64,000 nt of DNA from Isoetes taiwanensis (lineage: Eukaryota > Streptophyta > Lycopodiopsida > Isoetales > Isoetaceae), in the NCBI GenBank assembly GCA_021234155.1, contig JAJEKV010000038.1:4338847-4402846 (forward strand). Reading direction: 5' to 3'. The notes beneath the pieces are model-generated. The model worked only from the letters and a program-made list of their open reading frames with translations. It had not been told where the DNA came from and did not search any database. The position numbers and the translations under genes are program-made. This document shows, piece by piece, positions 21,000-33,690 of the stretch; the first letter of the stretch is position 1, and each line of letters begins with the position of its first letter.

Positions 21000-23770
21000 T
21001 ATGAAACAAAGAAACGAAACCTAGAACAGAAGGACAATCGTGATAAATCAGACCAAGCATAGAAAAGTTATGCAAACGACACTAAGTGAAACAACTAGAA
21101 CAAATAAAAGGAGCTCGCATGTAAATGGCACATAGGGATCACATATCTAGAAGCAAAAGTTAATCTGAAGCATGGTCTAAAAGAATTATTGGAGTTAAGC
21201 ACACACAAAGGATCAAAAGAACTTATGGAAGGACAAGGAAGAAAGCCACAGGGACAATAGGTTGATGAAGACAATGGCGTGAACAAGAACTTACCAAGCA
21301 AAAAGACGAAACTAGAACCTATATGGCCAACTAGACTAATTGCATAACTGGCACCGAGATGATAAAGCTATTTGCCAAAGGTAACATCAAATGACCACAC
21401 AGAGGTACAAGGATTGGAAACAAACCAAGAATAAAATACTTGATATTCTAAACGTGGATCAAAATTTTAAAAGAATAAATGAGTTATAATGCTAAGAAAG
21501 GATATAGAAATGAAAAGTGTATCAAAATAAAATCAGATATACACGTGCAAGCCTAAACCACATCAATAAGGCATGCAAAACAAGCATTATCGACCCGATG
21601 CATATGACCAACATATGCATTCAACCATATATGAGGCTAACCGAGTCGAGAAAGCAACGACCACAACATAAAGGTGATAAGAACAATAACTACTATAGGC
21701 AAAGTCAACGAGATGCACCCGACTTAAAAGGCTAGCAATAACATGTGCTAGATGAAATACAACTATAACTTTATAAGATGCCACATGCTGCAAATCAAAA
21801 GGGAGCACCAGGGCCAACAGAAGCGGCAAAATATGAAGTACAGCCAACCTATTGAGCAAAGAGGGAGACAAGACAATCGTATCGCAAGACCAAATCAATC
21901 ATCTAAAACATAGATACACAGAAGCTAAAGTAATATGGGGTCCTTTTTTATTGGTGGTGTACAATAAAGCAGTCCAGGACATAGGGTGCTGATTGCCCTT
22001 CAAGCTACCCTTCATTGCCCTTCCCTTGCCCTTCGTTGCCCTTCAAAAAATACTGGGATGTTCTTTAGTTATGTATAACATAATGAGCATATTGGTAATG
22101 TGAAGCCATGATCACACATGTCACCTATGAAGGTGCTGATTTAGTGCTTGAATTTCGTTTTTTTGTACACCACTAGCAAAAAAACACCCTATGGAGGAAA
22201 CAGTACCCAAGTGATGATCCTATAAACGATCTGGAAATATAAAAACTGCTGACGAACGGAACAGTGGACATAAAGGCACAAGGTGCTCAGTAAAAATGAA
22301 AGTAACGGAAATAATGAACAAACGAGAGACAAAGAAGAAATGACAAGTGGTAGACCAAAATAACAAAAACAAGTTCACAAAAATGCGAAAAAACGAGAAT
22401 AACGACATCAAACAACAAAGTGGAGTAACTTAGAGCAAAGGACAACTGTCATAAAAAAGACTAAGCATAGTAATGGGATGCAAAAGATGCCGAGTGGAAC
22501 AACTAGAACAAAGGTACTAATGGAGCTAGAGGGATCAACATAGCGCAAATGGCACAACAGGACATCATCACTATAAGAGGCAAAGTCGATCCGAAGCAAA
22601 GAACTAAATGAATTACTAGGCCTCGCATACAAAGAGGGCAAAACCATAAGCAACTATAAGCAGCTATAAGAAGAGCAACTATAAGCAAACCAATGGAACA
22701 ACGGTTTAACAAAGTCGTCTGGAAAAGGAACTCACCAAACCAAAAAACCGAAATAGAACTATATGATCGACCTGACAAGTTTCACAATTGGCACTGAGAC
22801 GAGCAAGCTAAGAAAGGAACAAACATAAAAGGAGTATTAGAAATAGAGAAGCACCACAAAATACAAGATCCATCAAAATCACAAAGTTTTCCAAGAGGCT
22901 ACCATGGAGAAGAAAGATGCAAAGAAAGAACAGAAAGGATGCAATGAAGAGCGGCTCAAAAAAACAGGGAACATTGAAGGCAAGGAGAGTAATGGAATGG
23001 AGGATGAAAATATAAAGACTAAGGGGGTTAGAGGATAAAATATAGAACGCAAAGCGACAAAAGCAATGATGAGAAAGCAAAGGCTAGAATGGGCAACTGG
23101 GACAACTCAGACAGGATGCCCACATCATGAAAGAAACCCCTAAGCTAAAAGATAATGCGGAAAGAAAAAAGGTTGGAGGAAATGATGTGATGAAGACAGA
23201 TAAAATGACAATATCATAACCATAAACTGCATAAGAGGCTAACTGACTCGAGAAAGCAACGGGTACAATTTAAAGGTGATAAAGAACAATAATTACTAAT
23301 AATGAAAATCAACGAGTTGCACTTGAGATGTAATAATAAGTGCTAGATGAAATATGGCTATAACTTTATAAGATGCCAAATAATGCATATCGAATGAGAG
23401 CACTAGGGCCAACAAAAATAGTTGAATAAGAAGTACAATCAACCTACTAAGGAAAGAGGAGATAAGACAATCATACCGTTAGACCAATCAACCAACTAAA
23501 TCAGAGTAACACACAAAGGAGAGAGTACCCAAGTGACGATCCTGTAACGCATCTGAAAATATAGAAAACTACTGACAAATGGAACAACATACCTAAAAGT
23601 ACAAGGTACTTGGAAAAACAAAAATAAAGCAAACAAGGCTAAAGAATAAACTGAAACAAATGAAGGAGCAAAAGGATTGATCCAACGAAACAAGTTCATA
23701 TCAATAAGCATGATAACGACGTCAAGCAACGAGCAACAACAGGAAACATCTAGAGCAAAGGACAACATGA
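21000..23770. repeat. Two diverged tandem units of about 1.3-1.4 kb inside element X
   Basis: Ordered matching phrases link 21,010-22,430 to 22,430-23,770. Examples are GACCAAGCATAG/GACTAAGCATAG, GAACAACTAGAACAAA, GAGGCTAAC.GA.TCGAGAAAGCAACG, AACTTTATAAGATGCCA and GTACCCAAGTGA.GATCCT. The first unit is longer because a MITE (21937-22190) interrupts it. Confidence 0.75.
21937..22190. mobile_element. 254-bp MITE with imperfect inverted termini
   Basis: Left end GGGGTCCTTTTTTATTGGTG pairs with the reverse complement of the right end (AGGGTGTTTTTTTGCTAGTG), both continuing into GTGTACAA. The centre has several CCCTTC words. The matching site in the second X unit (about 23500) lacks it, which supports a discrete insertion. 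Confidence 0.75.
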
Positions 23771-23845
23771 AAAGACCAAGCAAAGTAAGTCATTGTGCAA
23801 CAACGGGGAAACATCTAGAGCAAAGGACAACATGAAAAGACCAAT
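23741..23845. repeat. About 60-bp tandem duplication in element X
   Basis: GAAACATCTAGAGCAAAGGA followed by CAACATGAAAAGACCAA occurs twice in a row. Confidence 0.9.
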
Positions 23846-26008
23846 CTAAGTAATGGAACGCACAACAAGCAAAGTGAAACAACTAGAACCACACGAAAAA
23901 GGTGAATAAATGAGAACTCAAGGTCATGTAAGCAATGTGATGCACCGTATCGACACAAGATGATGCCAGTTACAAGACTAACACCAAAAACAACCACCCC
24001 ACAAAGACGGTGACCACCAATAATGGAATCCAAGAAAAATGGATGGTCAACAAAAGGAGAGTAACATGGAAACATGTTGTCAAAAAAGAAACCAGACGCA
24101 CGAAGATGAGAATAACGTCGTGTAATTAGCCTGTTAGAAAAAGCTTCAAATGGCACCATATCAACAAGCCCAGACTGTGAGCTAAAATGATGAAACACAC
24201 AAAGGAAATGATATCACCAACCTTGGCCATTAAGCTAGACAAAGCACATAATTTAAAGGAATAAAATGACCAAGTGACAAATACGTTTAAGATATGCACC
24301 ATATGAGTTGTGACAAACAAAAAACTGGAATTACAAAGATGGGATGACATAGGAGTGATGATGTATATGCACCATAGCATATGAACAAATCCACCCAAGT
24401 CCAGAGGTACCAACATAAACACAAATTCTAAGAGATGCTTCTATGTATATAAGCATACACATACACGCATACAGAGTCTAGAGTCTGGGAACATTCAAAC
24501 CTTCTATGCATATAAACTCAAACCAGGCGAAATTCAGAACTATTCGATACCGAGGCTGACACCTTCACGACCTGCAAGCTGAAGAACCATCAGCTTGGTC
24601 ACCAGACCAACTGCGACTTTTGGAATTTCTTAAACAATACTCTGTTAGTAGGTCTGTGCGGTATCAATAAGAACCTAGTCCCAACACGATCCAGATGACA
24701 GGCTTGACACCAAAAATGTAGCAAAGCACTATGCACCACATCCACCTGCGTGATAACAAATTGGCATCACCTGCCTACAAAGTCTTGGAAATAATGCATA
24801 AACAGCTTGTATTGAATATGAGTAACTAAAGCATCTCTGCAAAAAAGGATAGATGGAAAGATCAAATACGAAAGCATAGAATAAAGGAAGCTTGAAAATC
24901 TGCTACAATCAAGATGAAGGGCCTTCATTTGTATCCCTTTTGTACATCCTCTATAGTATTAGAATGCTATCTTAGATTTGAGCTTAACATCACAGCTTCA
25001 GAAGACTCGGAATAATAGAAGAGAAGGCGTCACTTAACTATAACAAATTCTAGCTAATACAGCAAACATCGGCAAACATTGGCAAACAGGGAAATGTCCC
25101 AAGCATATGGGCTGCAAACAGGGTTAGGGTCCAGAATTCTGTAGTCTGTGCGGCTTACGTAAAAACTTACAGAATGGAGTTCAAAGGAGGATCATATATC
25201 GGTTGGGTACAGATAATGAAACTTAAGCAAGAACAGACTTACCTCATGCAAAGAACCCTACATCGTGAATGCTTTCCTGATCTGCAAAAAACTGGAAATT
25301 TGGGCCTGAATCGGTAATACCTAGCCCGAGATTTTGCCTTAAATCGGCCATACCCAGCTTGAATCTGACCAAATAGGAGTCCCATCCGGCATCAATCCAG
25401 TTGTTCTGAGCTCATCAAACTGCCAAGAACGCAGTAAATCAATGAAACAACCAAGCAATCATGGTTCTGGCATCGTGGCCATACACTCTAAAATCCGAAA
25501 TCGTGAAAAAAGGCACAGTTAAGCAATCAGGGTTACGGCATCCTAGAAATCAGAGAGAACCAGGCCCCAATCGTGAAAAAAGTAGAGCCAAGAAAAATAT
25601 GGAAGATTATAGTAACTTATCTGTAAAAAATCACTTATGGAGTGAAGCTGCAACCAACCACGCCCGACTGCAGATCCAGGCCCATGTTTTTGAAGACAAT
25701 ATTCGTCTATTGGGCCAGCGCCATCGATAACCAACAACGGGGTTGTAATAAAAATAAGAAGGCATCCATCCAACGCAACCCATTTAGTGGTTCGCTCAAT
25801 CGGCCCATCTATCGTTCTGAGCGCCAGGACATAACACGCCGAACAGAAATGCTCAGAGACAAAAACCCCATAGGAAAAGAACCGGTAGGGCATCGTAGGA
25901 AGAAACTCGCATAATCGTTTGAAGAAACTGGTAGGACAGAAGAGAAGAAGAAAACTATAAAAAAAGTAGCTCAAGAGAACGCCGATAGGACGAAGCAGAA
26001 GAAACGCG

Positions 26009-26018
26009 TATATAAAGG
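26009..26018 (-). promoter_or_regulatory. TATA-like box at the X 5' end
   Basis: Minus-strand CTTTATATACGCG about 50 bp below the hairpin at 26070-26094, then the CTCTTGAGCTAC start region shared with all X copies. A Pol II promoter is inferred from position. Confidence 0.5.
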
Positions 26019-26069
26019 AAAAGAAAATGGGCTCAAAATAGCAGATGACGTCCCTTGCCAAAGAATGGC

Positions 26070-26094
26070 GGTTCTATTGCGTTGCAATAGAACC
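26070..26094. repeat. Perfect 11-bp hairpin at the X 5' end (loop GTT)
   Basis: Identical to 19720-19744. It marks the upstream limit of the homologous promoter block. Confidence 0.95.
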
Positions 26095-26105
26095 TTGACA
26101 TTCCA

Positions 26106-27600
26106 TGCTTCATGTTGATAAGTTAGAAGGTGTCATCAAATGATAAGCAGTTGTGCTCTAATCTTCTATGATTATTCCTGTAAATAAGGGAGTCAAGGTT
26201 GCATGAGAAGGGAATAGTTCAATGGTTAAAGTGCTATAGTTGCAACCATTGAACTTATAAATAATACAAATTAATTGTATATAGATTCGAAATATGGAAA
26301 GTTGGTGGGAATAGTTATATGAATATGTCGGCCAGAGCACCAAAAGTTCCACATCATGTCTAAACATGTTAAAGATTTGAATCTAGCATCAAAGTAAAAT
26401 GATTTTTTACCTTTCTGCACCATCTGAGAAGACATAATGCTTCTTCAAAGTGATTTCCTTCTCTTGCATCCAATGATTGTGTAAGAGAAAGCAATGCTGC
26501 ACAAACAAAGAATCATGTTTTTTGAAATTCAAATCTATCTGACCCTTCTCTCTATCTTTTTACGCCTATGATGTGTAGATTTAGTAATCTTAGTGTCAGG
26601 CACTGAGGCATCCTAGGGTTGTGACTTCATTGTGCATGAAGAAGATATCTGGACTTGGGGTTTTTTTTTTTGTTGCAATCCTGACTCATATATTTGGACT
26701 TCCGTCGCAGCATAGTGTTTTCTTTGGGACTGTAACTTCGACTCTAATTTCTTGACCTCCGCCTGAACATAATGCTTTAAATAGTGACTGTGAAATGTTT
26801 GCACTGAGACGTCAATTGTTCTCACATACTAGCCATGAGAGTTTGGGAAAGCTTGAATTAACTGTAACAATTGTGTCCATCTTCAAATAGACACAATCAG
26901 AGATGTGCCATCGTCTCTCCCTCAGAATGAATAGTCTAGATCTAATGAAGAAGTTTCAGGTGGCATTGGACTTAGATCTAAAAAACTTTGGAGATTCTGA
27001 CAGTCTTTGAAAGTAAGTTTACCGGACCTGCTTGTGCCAATCATAAGAGGCTACTGCGAACCAAAAAGGGAAGATGGCAAAAATGTCTGATGAGATTGGC
27101 TTGTTTCTGACCATGGAGCTATTCGTTAAGTGAGTACTTGTGCGGCAGGGAACCTCATGTCTGAGCAGGAGTCTTCTTCTTATTATGGGCTATTTATATG
27201 GTGAAGCTCTCAACATCCGAAAAACAAAGGCTGGCATAGAAACTATACTTCTCAGCCCTAGAGGGACGAATTGATCAGCTCTTCCCCTGATACTGAAGTG
27301 ATACAATCATCCATGCTGTATATTGCTAGAAAGAACATAAAACAAGTTTTTAATAAAATAAGAATCATTTGAAACAATATTGGGTTGTCTGTATGAGCTT
27401 TCTAATGAGCCCAAGGTCATCTTGTCCTGATATATGTAGCTCAGGTTATGAGCTCAGGTATGGAAAGGATTTATGAATGTATCACTATGTAAATCATCTA
27501 ATAAAGGAATACATATGCACCACGAGTCATGGGCTGTTTTGCAATCGACCTTTTAAATGCAGATCGATCCGCATCGTAGGATTGAGATTCTCGTGAGAGG
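26106..27600. other. Gap, no gene supported
   Basis: Only short frames. The minus-strand frame at 26613-26825 contains a coiled-coil-like run (VKKLESKLQSQRK) but no family was recognised. Confidence 0.4.
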
Positions 27601-27605
27601 GCGAG

Positions 27606-27958
27606 CGATATATATTCGATCTTTTTGCGTTTCTCCTCATTCAACATTCTTCTCATAGCAGTATAGTAGCATTGGGCAATATTCTTCCTCGCGAATCCCA
27701 CCCTGATCCCTTCCTAAGCTTTGCCCGGTTGCATCTCCTGCTAGAGCCATGTCCTTTTATCTGATTCTATTTGGATCCGGCATCTACATTTCTTTACCCG
27801 GCCTGCTTTTGGCCTTGATTCTTGTAATCTCGCTTCTCTCAGTGATTCTCTCTGGCAGGTTGGTATTTTTCATACCCAGAACCTTTTCAGGCATGCTATC
27901 TATTGTTGTGGATTTGGCCAGAATCTTTCTATACATGGGGGTATATTATTGTGGATAA
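27606..27958 (+). CDS. Possible first exon with TATA box, small hydrophobic peptide
   Basis: A TATATAT box at about 27608 is followed 140 bp later by an ATG (27749) opening a strongly hydrophobic frame (LPGLLLALILVISLLSVIL), like a signal anchor. A donor-like GGCAG|GTTGGT follows at about 27859. It may be the start of a decayed or captured gene. Function is unknown. Confidence 0.25.
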
Positions 27959-28274
27959 GGAATTAGACTTTGGTGATGGTTTGAGAATGGTAACTAAGCA
28001 TGTTTAGCGTTAGTTTGTCCTACAGTTCTTATCTTATGCATTTGAATTCAGTTAGGCAAGTGGGTTTTAATTTTACAGATGGATATGCATTTGAATTGAG
28101 CTAGGCAATTGAGTTTCAATCAGATGGATGGATCATTCTGTGTATGGAAAGAATTCTGCTCTTTGGCAAACTGCTTATCTTTACTTGAAGTTTTTACATG
28201 TTACAGATCTTATAACAAGGCTCTGGTCCTAGAATTATATTCTCTTGATTTAAATATAGTTTGTCCTGTGTTCA

Positions 28275-28781
28275 TTAGCTATGGTCTTTTTGGATGTCTT
28301 TGCTTTGAAGATTCGAGTTTGGAAGTTTGCTGGCCTTGACTTTGTCAAAAACATCCAAGAAATTGCCATATTTATCTGGAATCATTGGAGTAGGGTTTAT
28401 CGGTGCAAAACTAGCCAAATGCTGAACTTGGATCCTGCCTTCCAGATTTAAGAAAGTCGCGAAGAGAAATCTTCGAGATATGAAACTGAGTGCTGAAGAA
28501 GCCTCCATAGAAACAAGAGCTGGAGCTGGAGCTGGAGCTGGAGCTGGAGCTGGAACTGGAGTAAAAACTGGAACCGGAACTGGAGCTTGGACATGATCTC
28601 GAACATGGAAAGAATCTGGGGCATGAACTAGAGCAGAGACAAGACCCGAATCAGAACATGGAGCAGAATCAGGAACTGAAACATCAACAAGAATGGAATC
28701 AGGAGCCCATGATACTACACGGAGAGAAGTAGGTGTTGGTGCAGAGGCCTGAAATATAGATGAACTGGAACTAGAGCTCAA
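28275..28781 (-). pseudogene. Ty3/gypsy polyprotein scrap with a Pro-Ala repeat
   Basis: The C-terminal part reads MIPDKYGNFLDVFDKVKASK, which matches the linker just before the reverse transcriptase of gypsy polyproteins (IPxEYxxFLDVF...LPP). The centre is a PAPAPAPAPAP run from a GGAGCT hexamer microsatellite (about 28513-28556). The N-terminal half is low complexity. The RT itself does not follow. Confidence 0.5.
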
Positions 28782-28969
28782 ACTAGCAACCAGAATTATC
28801 TAATATGCCAATCAATCTGAGGGTTATGTAGCTCGAGCCAGGGCAGACGAAAACTATTGGCGCATGTGGGCTAGCAATGAGATTAGGACCCTTAAAATTT
28901 AATGGTTGGGTCTTTTATTTCACTTTATGAGATTTAATTTAGGTGGATATGGTCTTAAGTTTGTTTCTT

Positions 28970-29670
28970 CTAAGCCAAAGGTTCAAACCCTCATGTTGTA
29001 AATTCTCAAGTGGAGGTATGAAACTCCCCTAGAGGATCATATTTATCATTTCTTGAAGATACCATATAGTTTTGGCCTTTGTTGCCATATAGTTTTGGCC
29101 TTTGTTTTTTTCCTTTGGGCCAAACCTTAATGGGGTTTGCTCCTTTGATTAAGAGTTCAATCCATGTGATTGTATAAAGAGCATGGTGGAGGTACGAGTC
29201 CCGCCAATGTATTTTTGTGGACTAATGTGCACGGGAGGACCTTCCACTAGACTCTCTTATTGCGTTTTTTTTGTGGCCTTGCTAGTTATGATATTGTACC
29301 GATGGATATGCCCCATTGTAGGCCAATGGTTCAAACCCATGCATTGCTCTAGTCAAGAGGGCGTCCTCTTGCATTGTAGTTTTTACATGGTCGAGGTATG
29401 AGTCCCCCATGTGTATGATGCTTAGCTACATTTTATTCTATTATTCTTTTATAGCATGGTGCCCAACCTTCTTGGTTGTGGTACAAAGCTAACTGGCATA
29501 CCCCAAGGGTCAGGGATCAAACCCTGGACGTGTAATGCAGACTTGGTAGAGGTATGAATCCCTTCATGTTGTGGTCGTGTTGGAGGTCAGGGATCAAACC
29601 CTGGACGTGTTATGCAGACTTGGTAGGTATGAAATATGAATCCCTTCATGTTGTGGTCGTGTTGGTATTA
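28970..29670 (+). repeat. Degenerate repeats with GGTTCAAACCC and GAGGTATGAATCC words
   Basis: Five loose units, each with a GGTTCAAACCC-like (tRNA B-box-like) word followed 40-80 bp later by GGTAGAGGTATGAATCCC or similar. They lie near 28979, 29150, 29328, 29517 and 29588. The last two are an almost exact tandem copy (CAGGGATCAAACCCTGGACG). Confidence 0.6.
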
Positions 29671-29749
29671 TTAATGCAGATACGAGTCGACTCGACAATG
29701 GAAGTAAGGTATAACATCATCTTGTATATTTTTTCTACGGGAGTTTGAA

Positions 29750-30161
29750 GAAGGTCGTGCCATTACAAATGATATTACAATTGTCATAGGCATTAACACT
29801 TGTATTATCATTATAAAAAATTACAACAAAATATTGATATTAAGACTGATGTAAGTCGTGATATTATCCATCATGCTATTATCAACACATAATGCTAGCA
29901 CTGATATAATATTATCAATATGTGTTACTATAGACGAAGCTATGGGTGATACTGGCATAAGCTATAACACTTGTATTGTCATTAACACCATTGAATGATA
30001 GTAAAGTTGATGCAATATGTGATATTATTTATGGCGCGATTAGTAACACATATATTATCATTAATTAGTGCTGATATAATTGTTGACCAAATTTGTGTCG
30101 ATGCTATTGATGCTATAGATATTAGAATCTTGTTGGTAGTATCACTCTACATTGAATATTA
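29750..30161. repeat. AT-rich low-complexity stretch of GATATTAT-type words
   Basis: Repeated short words (GATATTA, ATTATCA, TAACACTTGTATTATCATT) look like an old decayed satellite. Confidence 0.45.
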
Positions 30162-30170
30162 TTGTTAATA

Positions 30171-30370
30171 GGGAAAAACTACAATATACCCCTAACTTTT
30201 TGCAAAATTCACAAAATGCCCCTAGCTTTTAAAAAATTCATGAAATGCCCCTAACGTATGGGTTTTTAGGGGCATTTTGTGAATTTTTAGGGGCATTTTG
30301 TGAATTTTTAGAAAGTTAGGGGCATTTTGTGAATTTTGCAAAAAGTTAGGGGTATATTGTAGTTTTTCCC
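30171..30370. mobile_element. 200-bp Mutator-type MITE with 9-bp target duplication
   Basis: The ends are GGGAAAAACTACAATATACC and its reverse complement, with inverted arms of about 60 bp. TTGTTAATA lies on both sides (30162-30170 and 30371-30379). A 9-bp direct duplication with long inverted termini is the hallmark of MULEs. The centre is a tandem of GGGGCATTTTGTGAATTTTT. It has no coding capacity. Confidence 0.93.
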
Positions 30371-30539
30371 TTGTTAATATCACATAATACTTTTTGAAAT
30401 TTAGATGATATTAAAGTGATGAAAAATGGCTATTTTTTTATAACGTATATATTCACTTCAGTATAGGCAACTAATGATAAGAATTAATTTGAAGATACTG
30501 AATTCAAATACGGTCTCTCACTTCTTCCCTAAGAAAGGA

Positions 30540-32286
30540 AGGGTCATAAGCCATCAATATCTTAGCATGGGCTACAACAATGACTCTACGAATAGGTGAA
30601 TAAATGCCTTGGAAAATATGCAGCCTACGACGCTCCCAAATTGACCCAATAATCAATCAGACCCGAGATGACATGCCTTCCATTTATCTGGGATCCATGC
30701 ACCTGGATATGATGCTAGAAGAACAGATTGGCAATTCAATGTATTGTTAAATAATGCTTGAAGCTAGGACCATGCTGGTCGAACTTCTAGACAAGAAAAG
30801 AGGTAATGCTTGAGTGTTTCGACATCTGAAAGGCAAAGCGGGCATACTGCAGAGTTGCGAGGATCAAAATGATGTTGCAAAACATCTATGTGAGACTAGC
30901 CACCAAGGTATAGTAACTTTAGGATGGAGCAATTTATCTCAAAGCCAGCGCCATGTGCGAGCCCGCATGGGTTCTGGGATCTGTAATTGCCATCCAGTTG
31001 GCAATGGGAGGGGATGTGGAACTAAGAGCAGATAGTGTATAGAGCGGACAAAATACTTGCCTTTGTAAATATCCTCGTGACAACCCCATGACACCCTTTC
31101 TGTGATACCGAGAAGCAAGTTCCCTGCCACCTTCTCCCATACATTTACATCCCAACGTGAGAGTAAGATTTTTGCTTGAAACACCAACCATGACAAGAGG
31201 CGACCACCTTCATACCATGCTTCAATAGAGATGACACCTGCTAGGGCCCACCGTCTCTGCAAAAGGGGATGAACAGATGCAACGAATGGAGGTGCTAAAG
31301 GGTCTGTCTGATGGCAATGGCGCCTACCACCACAAAATATCTAGGAGAGCATGAGTGGATGGACGGGGCCAAAATAAATGTCTCTGACCGCATTCCATGT
31401 TGCCAATAATCCTCGAAGAAAAGGAGATGCATTTGAAAAATGCTCAAGAGGATGAAATAAAGCCCAAGGAAGAATTGGTTTGACTGCCTTCTTGCCTAGC
31501 GGAGTACAATGACCGAGATATTATTTGAGAAGTTGAAGGCCATGAGAGTTATCTTCACCATTCAGAAGCCTCCAAATGAATTTTGAGATGAGGACCTTAC
31601 TCTGTAGTAAGAAGTCCATCATACTCAAGCCACCTGCCTATTTAGGGAGGATGCATTTAGTCCAGGCAACCTTAACCACCATACCCTCCTCTACACCAAC
31701 CCATATGAAATTTCGAACTATTGCAATGAGCTTCCATATTTTAACCAATGGCGCTAGCAACAAGGAAGCCATATATACATGGGTACTGCTGAGCACTAAT
31801 TTAGCAATTGTAATGGACCATCGAGGGATAACTTTGCAGTCGACCACTAGAATAGGTATTTCTCCAAACCCTTGATAATTTCTGCCCATGCTGCTCCTAC
31901 ACTAACATGAATTCCAACAGCCAACCCACCAATACACCAGAAGCCAAACAGAATGTGTCTAAGAGCAGTTTTGCAACTTCAAGGTCCTTGGAGTTAGCGA
32001 CTAGAAAAAGGAACGTGTCATCAGCATATTGATTGCAAACTTCCTGTTTATCATCCTTCATAGCGAGATCCCAAAGAATCCCCTCCACTCACGCAACATC
32101 AAATAACTGCAAGAGCGAATCCGCGACAATTGTGAAAAGGAGTGGTGCTAAAGGGCATTCTTGATGAATACCTCGACCAAGTGGGAAGACCGCTGATGGC
32201 TCATCAGGAAAGAGAACAACAACTCGGGCATCGGCTACATTGGCGAGTTGACTGCTGCCTTGCAGATTCACTGCACATTCACTCAA
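30540..32286 (-). pseudogene. LINE (L1-type) reverse transcriptase relic
   Basis: Read on the minus strand from high to low coordinates. VFPLGRGIHQECPLAPLLF (about 32170) corresponds to the RT GxxQGCPLSPLLF motif, and QYADDTFLF (about 32030) is the YADD catalytic box. KIWKLIAIVRNFIWVG with VAWTKCILPK (about 31700) matches the plant LINE RT tail. A zf-RVT-like segment follows (WALAGVISIEAWYEGG...). Stops and frameshifts separate every block. It is cut off sharply near 32286, where dispersed repeat R begins. Confidence 0.75.
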
Positions 32287-32735
32287 TGGGATTAGTCCTC
32301 ATGATTAAGTGGGGATCCCATAGCTGCTGCTGCATACATGAAAACACACTGGAATCTTGGATAACAAGAACATAAACAATTCAAAACACAAAATGCTATG
32401 GTGCAGTGCTGGACAATGACAACAAAAGAAACATCATAAACATTAGGAGCAAAGAACACAAAGCCAAAGTATCAAAACAACATAAACAAATCTTGGGGAC
32501 AATGGAAAGCTCAGTCAACCTACATGCAGGCTCTGTTAGCAAAGAAATGCCCAGCCAGCTCACATATCGAGCCCTGAGTGATAGGGTGAACCTCGTATGC
32601 GCATACCCTTCCCAACCCACATTTGGTGCTGGAGGACCTCTTACCATGGATTCACAAGAGTTGACGTACAACCTCACCAGGAAGCTACCCCGCGAGGAAG
32701 CGACGCCCGGTGTCACAAAGCACTGATACAAAGAA
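32250..32735. repeat. Dispersed repeat R, copy 1
   Basis: Recognised by CACTCAATGGG, AAGTGGGGATCCCATAGCTG, GAACAATTCAAAACACAA-type text, CATACCCTTCCC and GCCCGGTGTCACAAAGCAC. Related copies are 34080-34395 plus 51575-51620 (one copy split by the gypsy insertion) and, inverted, 60190-60605. The class is unknown. On the minus strand it starts TGTGACACCGGGC, like some LTRs. Confidence 0.8.
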
Positions 32736-33665
32736 CACAGATGACATGAGAATGCCGGAGCAACCTAGGCCACCGAACCTAGAAGCCCGACCCCGGAGGT
32801 TCCAAGCACATAATAAAATACCAAGACAGTCGTGGGACAATGCAAAGACCATAACATGTAATATTCTTACATATTTACTAAACATGTGCCTAACTCATAC
32901 CCTTGCCGAGGTTGCCCATACAACCTGCCCATGTCGAAGTAGCTAACTTACTGATGAAGATCATGGTCGAGGAAATCCCCATATGCCTCCTATGGTTCTC
33001 CCAGCCCAACTTCTCTTGACCTCCAAAGGCCCACCATTTAATATATCTATAACAATTGTTGGCTATTTGAATATTCCAATTAAAAACCCACTTTACGTAG
33101 TTAAGGGATTTATTAATGCATCCAATGTGGAAACTCCAAATCTCGCACTTCTGACTAAAAAATCCATAGGGCCTCATGATCGTAACTACTTATACCACAT
33201 GCCAAATGACTCCAGGCCTAGGCCCCTAGGCCCCATCTTTAGAGCCAGCCCATATAATTATCTTAGTTATCTCGTTATAAATTAATCATTTATTCTGTAA
33301 ATCTAACTATTTCCTGACAGTTATGGATTGATTCTTCCATGTCCTCTTGCAATTCCGATTCTATATGTTGACCTTCACAGTTTGATTAACATAGGCTTTG
33401 CCTCAGATGGATTCGTGATAAAGCTCTATAGAACAATAACATTTGGAGTCCTTATCAATCATAGATAGCCTTATAAATTTCTAATCCTGCTATCATATGC
33501 AATCGCATAGAATCCCATCAATTAAAACCCAAAAGTCCTCTCCTAAAATTTTCCTTTTTATACCTTTGCTCATGTGGATATGGCATATATCCCAGCATAT
33601 ATCCCAATTTATGAGATAAATGCTTTATGTACAATTATTGTACCGATGCTGGCGTCTTAGTGCCT

Positions 33666-33690
33666 AGGATCGTTACAATCTCCCCTTCTA
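33666..33690 (-). repeat. Polypurine tract and LTR start of a second LTR element
   Basis: Minus strand GAATTTTAGAAGGGGAGAT directly followed by TGTAACGATCC is the usual junction of polypurine tract and 3' LTR. The LTR would extend toward lower coordinates (to somewhere between 32,900 and 33,400). Its end and its partner were not found. Confidence 0.55.

Larger units (their letters stand above)
18849..26105 (-). mobile_element. Element X, minus-strand copy (long non-coding repeat element)
   Basis: About 7.3 kb of strongly strand-biased sequence: the minus strand is pyrimidine-rich and gives many hydrophobic but meaningless short frames. It is homologous in inverted orientation to about 41,200-46,075. 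Its upstream (high-coordinate) end has a hairpin (26070-26094), a TATA-like box and the start phrase CGTTCTCTTGAGCTAC. About 190 bp of this promoter block recurs near the other end (19590-19760). A 41-bp phrase with CACATATGTCGGCCGAT occurs at 18852 and 19750. No gag, pol, transposase or LINE domain was recognised. The best guess is a large non-autonomous retroelement derivative. The class is unproven. Confidence 0.6.

Noticed and set aside
19195-24422. Many minus-strand hydrophobic frames (Leu/Phe/Ser/Cys-rich), like membrane proteins
   Set aside because: They arise from pyrimidine-rich strand bias in element X, overlap in several frames and match no family. The same holds for plus-strand frames at 41518-45758.
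28513-28556. Pro-Ala-rich structural protein
   Set aside because: It is a GGAGCT hexamer repeat inside a gypsy relic.
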